A stretch of DNA of 7,422 bases, taken from the NCBI GenBank assembly GCA_007132865.1, contig SLNU01000025.1, positions 1 to 7,422 of the forward strand. Direction: 5' to 3'. The notes under the pieces are model-generated. The model worked only from the letters and a program-made list of their open reading frames with translations, made no database searches and was not told where the DNA came from. Each line of letters starts with the position of its first letter. The first letter of the stretch is position 1. The stretch is from Bacteroidales bacterium. Its GTDB lineage: Bacteria; Bacteroidota; Bacteroidia; Bacteroidales; UBA7960. Below, one piece after another: positions 1 to 5,175 of this stretch. Position numbers and translations under genes: made by a program.

Positions 1-34
1 ATAAGACCAGGAGCAGCAGCGCTTTTCTTTTCAT
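1..34 (-). CDS. Start of a probable exported protein (partial, runs off the left edge)
   Basis: Reading the minus strand from 34 gives ATG and then MKRKALLLLVL before the window ends. A Met-Lys-Arg-Lys start followed by a run of Leu and Val is the classic opening of a signal peptide or lipoprotein signal. The ATG lies 38 nt after the stop of the TPR gene on the same strand, so this may be the fourth gene of the symporter operon. Only 11 codons are visible, so no family can be assigned. It could also be a chance ATG, but the charge and hydrophobicity pattern and the spacing make a real gene more likely. Confidence 0.5.
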   Translation of the reverse strand, partial: MKRKALLLLVL

Positions 35-72
35 AGAATACAAAACTAAAATTGCACAAAACCAGTGGACCC

Positions 73-828
73 CTATCTTTTTGGTGGAAATAATTTTTTT
101 AAGACACTTTGTTTTTCAATGGGTTCTCCGAATAAAATATTCATATTGTTTTTGGCCACGTGATTCTGATCCCACAATTCAAGCGCCATGACATAATAAA
201 GTATGGCTTCTTCCGGCTTGTTTTCATGACGTCTTATTATGCCCAGATTGCTATAGCTTACAGACATTCTCCTGGGCATTTCGAGCTGTGCCGTTCTGAT
301 TTCTTTTACCCTGCTGCGAATGATGGCATCAAGGTTTTTATTTTCGTTTAATGAACTGTCTGCCGAGAACTCTGTATTAACTAAGTCTGTTATCTCCTCT
401 CCGGATTTTCCTCCAAACAAATCGATCCAGCGTGTGTAATAGGACAAGCTCTCGTTTAAATGTCGCTCTGAAAGAGAGAAATAATGCTGTCTTATCTCCT
501 CCACATTGGAGTCGGAGAGCGCCCTGCTAAGAAACACCGACGCACGGTTGTTATGCACGACACCCATCTCGTAGGAGTCCTTGTAATGTGGTACGGACAA
601 ATAAATGTCTTCAATGCTGTCTAATAAGGCCAGTACCATCTCAGCCTTGTTTTCAGAAGCATATACATTATACCTTCCGTACATTAAATGGGCTTGTCTG
701 ACCCGGGGGTCGACTGCTCTGTTTATGTTGCCGTAATGTACATATGCGATGGCTAAGCCAATAGCGCCAAGGATAACCATAACCACAATGATTATCCTTG
801 TTCCTTTGTTAAATGATAAAATACCCAA
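73..828 (-). CDS. Membrane-anchored TPR-repeat protein, third gene of the symporter operon
   Basis: This 251-residue protein has a short basic N-terminus (K8, R11), one transmembrane helix at about residues 12-30 and a long soluble helical region. A recognisable TPR unit lies at about 191-224 (SYSNLGIIRR, then PEEAILYYVMALEL), and the region around 46-105 looks like further degenerate helical repeats. The positive-inside rule predicts that the soluble part faces the periplasm. TPR domains bind proteins or peptides, so a role as partner or assembly factor of the symporter is inferred from position, not from a known family. The start is TTG at 828, only 2 nt after the symporter stop. The first ATG in frame (780) would remove the basic residues and cut into the helix, so TTG is preferred. 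No upstream Shine-Dalgarno is visible, which suits translational coupling. I do not recognise a named family. Confidence 0.8.
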   Translation of the reverse strand: MGILSFNKGTRIIIVVMVILGAIGLAIAYVHYGNINRAVDPRVRQAHLMYGRYNVYASENKAEMVLALLDSIEDIYLSVPHYKDSYEMGVVHNNRASVFLSRALSDSNVEEIRQHYFSLSERHLNESLSYYTRWIDLFGGKSGEEITDLVNTEFSADSSLNENKNLDAIIRSRVKEIRTAQLEMPRRMSVSYSNLGIIRRHENKPEEAILYYVMALELWDQNHVAKNNMNILFGEPIEKQSVLKKLFPPKR

Positions 829-830
829 TG

Positions 831-2498
831 CTAAGAGTGTACTTTTTCTATTAAGAATTTTCTGATTTCAATAGGGGTCTCCGGAGTAAGTTTGGATACA
901 ATGATATTGGTCGCAATGGCCAGAGGAGCGCCAATCCATGCAAAGTACCAGGCACCGAGATAATAAGTGATAAAGCTGTTGTATGGCAGCACCCATCCGG
1001 CCCTCGCCCCGATCAGGTAAGTGAGAGAGATCAGGGTGATGGTGCCCCCTACAATTAATCCGGCTTTGGCACCCGCGCGGTTAGAGCCACTCCACCAGAT
1101 ACCCAAAAGGAATAATGGGAATATGGTACAGCCTGCCATGGAAAAGGCAATCGCCACCAATTGAGCAATCAGGGCCAGATCCAACATGGCAATAAGTGCA
1201 ATAATGATGGCCATGAGTATGGTGCTTAAGCGTGCAATGGTCATTTGAGTTTTGGGTCTGGCCGCAGGATTAATCACCTTTACGTAAAGGTCATGCGCAA
1301 AAGCCGAAGCCCCCGCTACCAGCAATCCGGAAGTGGTTGAGAAAGCCGCCGATATGCCACCCGCCGCCAGAAGTCCGACAATCAATGGGTGGACATTCCC
1401 CAGCTGTGCGGTATAAACCACAATGGCATCTGGTGAAAGCATGCCGACCTCAGGATTTGCAGACAATATTTTTCCAAAAGCCGAATATACCGGGGCACTC
1501 CAGTACAACAAACAAATAAAAAACAAACCCCATACCACTGACCATCTGGCATCGCGTGCCTTTGGAACAACATAAAACCGTTGTATGACATGGGGGAGTC
1601 CGGCTGTACCGATCATCAGCGAGAATGCAATTGCCATCCACTGAAAGAAAGTCTGTCCGGTAGAGGGAGCCCATGGCATGGCGTATTCCGGACTTGGTAC
1701 AATGGCAAAATGGTGCCCGAGGGAATTGATCATTCCAGCTTTGTCAGTTAACTGGACGCCATCAACAATATCTTGAACCACAGAGCCATAACCCAGTTGA
1801 GGGATTAACCAGAAGTAATCAAATTTCGCAGTCAGAATAAACAGTGGAACCATAAACGAGGAGATGATAATCACGTATTGTATCTGCATATTCTTCGTGA
1901 CACCAAGCATGCCGGAGATCAGGGTATATGCCAGAACCACCGAACCGCCAATAACAACAGCCAGGGGATAGTCGATGCCCATCACCCATTTAAACATCAA
2001 TCCGATCCCGCCAAATTGTCCGACAGCATAAGCAATAGATATGATGATGGCGATCACGGCTCCAATGGTGCGCAGTGTTCTTGAATAATACCTGTCACCA
2101 ATAAAGTCAGCGGCAGTATATTTCCCATACCTTCTGATCTGACCCGCCATCAAGATAAGTAGCAGCACATATCCACCAGTCCATCCAACCACATAGGATA
2201 AACCATGATATCCTGTGCCATACATAAGGGCCGCCATCCCAAGGAAAGAGGCCGCACTCATCCAGTTTGAAGCAATTGCCATACCGGAGCCTATGCGTGA
2301 CACTCCGCGACCTGCCGCATAATAGTCGGTGGTGTCCTTGGCGCGGAATACAATACCCACTAGCACGAATAAAGACAAAATAAAGATCAGGATGATGGCT
2401 GGTCCGACTTTGAAACTGCCTTCCAGTTGCGTTACATCAGTGGCCGCGTTTGCCAGAAGCGGCATAAACAAGAAGATAAGAATGTATAATTTTTTCAT
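831..2498 (-). CDS. Sodium:solute symporter, ActP/VC_2705-like large subunit
   Basis: This 555-residue polytopic inner-membrane protein belongs to the sodium:solute symporter family (SSS), which couples Na+ entry to uptake of small solutes. It starts with a signal-peptide-like segment ending LLANA at residue 18, as in cation/acetate symporters, followed by about 13 hydrophobic helices. Subfamily-typical stretches are the DYYAAGRG region (58-65), ASNWMSAASFLGMAALMYG (76-94), GWTGGY (105-110), GTAGLPHVIQRFYVVPKARD (297-316) and AAFSTTSGLLVAGASAFAHD (384-403). The last carries the Ser/Thr-rich segment where the second sodium ion binds in this fold. These motifs point to the branch containing acetate and monocarboxylate carriers and the VC_2705 proteins that work with a small DUF4212 subunit. 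That subunit is encoded 2 nt upstream here. The substrate cannot be read from sequence; a carboxylate is the family-based guess. The gene looks intact, and the ATG at 2498 is the natural start. Confidence 0.93.
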   Translation of the reverse strand: MKKLYILIFLFMPLLANAATDVTQLEGSFKVGPAIILIFILSLFVLVGIVFRAKDTTDYYAAGRGVSRIGSGMAIASNWMSAASFLGMAALMYGTGYHGLSYVVGWTGGYVLLLILMAGQIRRYGKYTAADFIGDRYYSRTLRTIGAVIAIIISIAYAVGQFGGIGLMFKWVMGIDYPLAVVIGGSVVLAYTLISGMLGVTKNMQIQYVIIISSFMVPLFILTAKFDYFWLIPQLGYGSVVQDIVDGVQLTDKAGMINSLGHHFAIVPSPEYAMPWAPSTGQTFFQWMAIAFSLMIGTAGLPHVIQRFYVVPKARDARWSVVWGLFFICLLYWSAPVYSAFGKILSANPEVGMLSPDAIVVYTAQLGNVHPLIVGLLAAGGISAAFSTTSGLLVAGASAFAHDLYVKVINPAARPKTQMTIARLSTILMAIIIALIAMLDLALIAQLVAIAFSMAGCTIFPLFLLGIWWSGSNRAGAKAGLIVGGTITLISLTYLIGARAGWVLPYNSFITYYLGAWYFAWIGAPLAIATNIIVSKLTPETPIEIRKFLIEKVHS

Positions 2499-2500
2499 AA

Positions 2501-3259
2501 TTAGTCGATCTTTTCCAGTTCCAGAAAGTTCAGTCTTGCATGCAACTTATCGGTCTTGTAACAATAATACCAACACAGAGCGATAAAAAATACCAACAGG
2601 AAAACCGCTGTATAAAAATAATGAAACGGAAAACCGAGGAATATGGTGTCGGTAAGCACTGATCGGTTGTGGGTCATGTATAAACCCATAATATCCGGGA
2701 TCCTGGATTTGTTCTCGTCCGATATTTGCAACAATTCCCCATCAAGTCCGACTGCAAGAAGCTGGGCAAGCAGTGTGCCTTTGCCAATGCCAAGCGCAGG
2801 GGCAGCTTTCGATATGATTAATTCTTTTGCCTCCAGGTAGTCTTCGTCTATCAGGGAAGTAATCTGTTCTCTCAATGCGCCCAGGTGGTGAACGTCTCTT
2901 TGAAGTTCATCCAGTTCATCGGTGGGATAAACATTGGCCAGCATCCAACCCACTCCATCTTGCAAGGCGCTGTATTCATGGGCCTTAATGGTTGATTTGC
3001 CCATCGCCTGCACCATTGATTGCCCGGCAGAAATGTAGTCGGCAGCATCCGCATTTCCCGATTCGACCTTTTCCCATGCGGCAGAAAAGGCAATCAGTGC
3101 ATCTTCAGGTACCGGCTTTTCGAGGATCTTTAACAAAATCTGAAACCCGAAAATAGCAATGGCCCATACGGCAAATAATTGTATGATCAGATTTCTGTTT
3201 TTCAGGGCTTGTTGCGTGGTGGGCTTAAAAAGACTAATTCTGTATTCTTCTTCTTGCAC
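2501..3259 (-). CDS. Symporter small subunit (DUF4212-like) with a ~160-residue insertion between its two helices
   Basis: The protein has 252 residues and two membrane helices. Helix 1 (about 23-44, LIIQLFAVWAIAIFGFQILL) and the C-terminal part (about 208-239, LGFPFHYFY, then a hydrophobic run ending YKTDKL) match the pattern of DUF4212 symporter small subunits: an AxW-xxxFGFxILL helix, a GFP-F turn, a second helix and a basic DKL end. Family members as I know them are only about 80-110 residues long. Here residues 48-205 form an additional charged, helical, probably periplasmic domain with no motif I recognise. The start is GTG at 3259: an in-frame TAA lies two codons upstream, and the next Met is far inside the insertion, so no ATG start would keep helix 1. 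The stop is 2 nt before the large-subunit ATG, which supports a complex of the two. Confidence is high for the gene and moderate for the family assignment, which rests on motif recall. Confidence 0.78.
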   Translation of the reverse strand: MQEEEYRISLFKPTTQQALKNRNLIIQLFAVWAIAIFGFQILLKILEKPVPEDALIAFSAAWEKVESGNADAADYISAGQSMVQAMGKSTIKAHEYSALQDGVGWMLANVYPTDELDELQRDVHHLGALREQITSLIDEDYLEAKELIISKAAPALGIGKGTLLAQLLAVGLDGELLQISDENKSRIPDIMGLYMTHNRSVLTDTIFLGFPFHYFYTAVFLLVFFIALCWYYCYKTDKLHARLNFLELEKID

Positions 3260-3294
3260 GGGTTAAGTGTTTAAGATGAAACAATAGGGATTAA

Positions 3295-3306
3295 TCAAAC
3301 GTTTGA
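3295..3306. repeat. 12-bp perfect palindrome upstream of the symporter operon
   Basis: The sequence TCAAACGTTTGA is its own reverse complement. It ends 35 nt before the GTG of the small-subunit gene and 8 nt downstream of the candidate -7 box at 3322-3315. It therefore covers the expected transcription start or early leader. Such a position fits a repressor operator, but a chance palindrome of this length is possible and no regulator gene is in the window. Confidence 0.4.
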
Positions 3307-3314
3307 ACGATTGC

Positions 3315-3322
3315 CAAATGTA
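3315..3322 (-). promoter_or_regulatory. Candidate Bacteroidota-type -7 box for the symporter operon
   Basis: On the minus strand this reads TACATTTG, an exact match to the Bacteroidota -7 consensus TAnnTTTG. It lies 55 nt upstream of the GTG start of the small-subunit gene, in AT-rich intergenic DNA. A TTG that could act as a -33 element is present (3335-3333), but only about 10 nt away instead of the usual 19 or so. Only the -7 half is therefore convincing. Confidence 0.4.
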
Positions 3323-3362
3323 AAATAAATATCAATATACCGAGGGTATGTGCATATTTTTT

Positions 3363-3373
3363 TTGTCGGATGC
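3363..3373 (+). repeat. Left copy of an 11-bp inverted repeat flanking the S12 hydrolase gene
   Basis: TTGTCGGATGC lies here, and its exact reverse complement is at 5002-5012. The two copies sit in the intergenic DNA on either side of the serine hydrolase gene, 28 nt past its stop and 64 nt before its start. The left copy also sits close to where base composition changes from moderate to high G+C. The function is unknown: cassette ends or shared regulatory sites are both possible. Confidence 0.35.
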
Positions 3374-3401
3374 CCATGCAGGGAATCAATGGCCTGGAAA
3401 A

Positions 3402-4937
3402 TCAATAGCGCTTCACCCGCTCCAATGCGCCCCTGTGACGGGGGTTCAGCATCAGTGCACGCGCATAGCTGTAAACCGCCAGCTCTTCCATCCCCGCCTG
3501 GTGAAATCCATCTCCCAGCATGAGGAGTGCCTGCACCGACTCCGGAAACAAATTCACGCCCAGCTCCAGAAAGGCAAGCGCCTCTTCGTATTGTTTTAGT
3601 TGCAGCAGGTCTGTCCCGATGCGGCCGATGTCCCCGGCGGTGACCTCATAACGTGATATTGCCCCTTCGGCCTGCTCCGCCGCGGCATTCTGGAAAAACT
3701 GCAGCGCCTGTTCCAGTCCGCCAACCTCCAGTATCCTCGCCGCGGCAATGGCAGCGGATGGGCGAAATTCATAATCCAGCCCGTACAACTGGCTGACGAT
3801 GGCCTGTTCAATTGGACGGATCTCTCCCGGACGGGTATTGCAGAATACGAGGATATAATAGCCGTCGCCCGGGAGGCGGGTGCCGATGCTGGTGAAGCCG
3901 TTCGTGCCGCCGGTGTGCTGGGCGAACCAGATGCTATCGCCTTCGGCCAGTGGCCTGTAACCTACGTTCCACCCATAGGCGTAACCAGAGATATTCGGAC
4001 TGAAGATTTTGTCCTGGTAGCGCTTTTCCAACAACCGGTGTTCCCTTAGGGCCTGGTCCCATTTTACCATGTCAAGCGGGGTGGTGTACATATCGCCGGT
4101 GGCCAGGGCGGTGGAAAGGTCGCGGAATTCAGCCATCGCGAAGCCATTCAGCAGGAAGTCATAGCCGCTGGCCTTGTTCAACAACACCTCTCGATGGTCC
4201 ACAACCCCGGTATCGGTCATCCCCAGTGGCTCCAAGATGCGCTCCTGCAGCAGGCGGTCGAAGGCTTTGCCGGAAACCTCCTCCAGGATGTATCCCAGCA
4301 GGTAGTAGCCAAAGCTGCTATAACTGTAGTCGGTCCCGGGCTCATAGACCAGGTCCAGCTCCCAGAAGAGCTCCACGAATTCCCTGTGCTCAAATGCCTT
4401 GCGCCCATAAAGCAGGAAGAAGTCCGGAATGCCTGCATAATGCGGAAAGCCAGAGGTGTGGGAGAGAAGGTGGTGGATGGTCACGATGTCGCCCTGGGGA
4501 GCCGGGTAATCTGGAATGTGCAGTCTGATGGGGTCCTCCAGCTTCATGTGCCCCTCAGCCACCATCTGCATGACCAGCATGGAGGTGAACTGCTTGGTGA
4601 TAGAAGCAATGCGAAACTTTGTAGTCTGACCATTGGGAATGTCGTGCTCTATACTGGCATGGCCATAGCCCCTGCTGAACAGCACTTCCCCGTTTTGGGC
4701 CACCAGCACCGTGCCGCTGAAATTGTTGTGCCCATGGAACAGGTTCATCATGCTGTCCAGCCGATGTTGCAGGTCGCTGGAGGCGGCCGTGGAACCGACC
4801 GAAAAATTGCTAGATGCAGCCGTTGAGCCGACCAGAAAATCGCTGGCTGCTCCCGTAGAGCCGGCCGGAAAATCGCTGGCTGCGGCCGTGGAGGCGACCA
4901 GCAGGAAACCGATGAGGAAGAAGTAAATGCGCTTCAT
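3402..4937 (-). CDS. Exported serine hydrolase, beta-lactamase/PBP4* (S12) type, with C-terminal TPR tail
   Basis: The protein has 511 residues when started at the ATG at 4937, which opens a good signal peptide (MKRIYFFLIGFLLVASTA). An upstream in-frame ATG at 5033 would add 32 non-hydrophobic residues and bury that signal, so it is rejected. The catalytic domain spans about 57-385 and shows the three active-site motifs of class C beta-lactamase relatives: SITK (S112 nucleophile, K115), YSS (Y206 to S208, where many relatives have YxN) and HTG (341-343, in place of KTG). Family members act as D-aminopeptidases, DD-peptidases, esterases or, in MlrB, a linear-microcystin peptidase, so the substrate is open. 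Residues from about 395 form helical repeats, with TPR-like units near 437-469 and 470-503. Between signal and enzyme lies an 11-residue tandem repeat. The gene is divergent from the M81 gene and lies upstream of the symporter operon on the same strand, 142 nt away. No clear terminator follows it. Confidence 0.9.
   Translation of the reverse strand: MKRIYFFLIGFLLVASTAAASDFPAGSTGAASDFLVGSTAASSNFSVGSTAASSDLQHRLDSMMNLFHGHNNFSGTVLVAQNGEVLFSRGYGHASIEHDIPNGQTTKFRIASITKQFTSMLVMQMVAEGHMKLEDPIRLHIPDYPAPQGDIVTIHHLLSHTSGFPHYAGIPDFFLLYGRKAFEHREFVELFWELDLVYEPGTDYSYSSFGYYLLGYILEEVSGKAFDRLLQERILEPLGMTDTGVVDHREVLLNKASGYDFLLNGFAMAEFRDLSTALATGDMYTTPLDMVKWDQALREHRLLEKRYQDKIFSPNISGYAYGWNVGYRPLAEGDSIWFAQHTGGTNGFTSIGTRLPGDGYYILVFCNTRPGEIRPIEQAIVSQLYGLDYEFRPSAAIAAARILEVGGLEQALQFFQNAAAEQAEGAISRYEVTAGDIGRIGTDLLQLKQYEEALAFLELGVNLFPESVQALLMLGDGFHQAGMEELAVYSYARALMLNPRHRGALERVKRY
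4783..4905 (-). repeat. 33-bp in-frame tandem repeat (about 3.7 copies) at the signal-peptide/linker junction
   Basis: Copies begin at 4783, 4816, 4849 and 4882; the last is incomplete and merges into the signal-peptide coding sequence. Each encodes an 11-residue unit of the form AASDFLVGSTA (variants AASDFPAGSTG and ASSNFSVGSTA). The signal-peptide end, LLVASTAAASDF, matches the same unit, so the array appears to have grown by duplication of the cleavage region. The copies differ at several positions, so the array is not freshly made, but the 33-bp period keeps the reading frame. Confidence 0.85.
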
Positions 4938-5001
4938 GGTGTGGGTATTTGGGGTTAAGAATTGGTTCTCCGCAAGGGCTAAATTGACAAATTTTGGCTT
5001 T

Positions 5002-5012
5002 GCATCCGACAA
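5002..5012 (-). repeat. Right copy of the 11-bp inverted repeat flanking the S12 hydrolase gene
   Basis: GCATCCGACAA here is the exact reverse complement of 3363-3373. Its 8-bp core GTCGGATG occurs once more nearby on the plus strand (5067-5074), inside the hairpin. Repetition of the core within one regulatory region leans towards a protein-binding site. Confidence 0.35.
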
Positions 5013-5052
5013 TAATTTAAAAAAAACGCCCAAAATTCATCATATTTGTTTG

Positions 5053-5075
5053 CCATCCGGATTTCCGTCGGATGG
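5053..5075. other. GC-rich inverted repeat (stem-loop) upstream of the M81 gene
   Basis: CCATCCG at 5053-5059 and CGGATGG at 5069-5075 pair perfectly as a 7-bp stem with a 9-nt loop, extendable by one G-U pair in RNA. No T-run follows on either strand, so it does not look like a simple intrinsic terminator. It could be an operator or a structure in the M81 leader if transcription starts upstream of it. Confidence 0.4.
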
Positions 5076-5175
5076 GCCTGTCTGTCAAACCTTCAAAAAT
5101 AATCCTGTTATGATCCCATTGTCAACCCTAGCTTCATGGCGGAGGAAGTTTCCCCGGACCTTGCATTCCAGGAGC

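Larger units (their letters stand above)
4938..5175. promoter_or_regulatory. Divergent intergenic region between the S12 and M81 genes
   Basis: This 238-nt stretch separates two divergently transcribed genes and should hold promoters in both directions. It is AT-rich between about 4978 and 5050, with an A-run near 5019-5026. Near-matches to the Bacteroidota -7 box are CATATTTG on the plus strand (5041-5048, one mismatch) and AAAATTTG on the minus strand (4995-4988, one mismatch). Neither has a well-spaced -33 TTG, so both are only candidates. The region also holds the right inverted-repeat copy and a hairpin, listed separately. Confidence 0.4.

Noticed and set aside
3356..3400. T-run at 3357-3364 as a terminator
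   Set aside because: No plus-strand gene ends there, no strong stem precedes the run, and on the minus strand it is an A-run; pairing between GCCAT and ATGGGC nearby is weak.
4194..4826. 210-residue open frame on the plus strand inside the S12 gene
   Set aside because: It is antisense to a clear enzyme gene in G+C-rich DNA, shows no domain features, and is explained by the codon pattern of the real gene.
3402..4937. True beta-lactamase (antibiotic resistance)
   Set aside because: The HTG and YSS motifs, TPR tail and peptidase neighbours fit the broad S12 hydrolase group better than a class C resistance enzyme.
4938..5033. Upstream ATG at 5033 for the S12 gene
   Set aside because: It adds 32 residues before a complete signal peptide and spans the divergent promoter region; the ATG at 4937 is the natural start.
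4927..5175. Long N-terminal extension of the M81 reading frame starting at 4927
   Set aside because: It would overlap the start of the divergent S12 gene and run through AT-rich promoter DNA; the encoded residues are not signal-like and resemble no M81 sequence. The signal peptide begins at 5176, or possibly 5110 or 5161.
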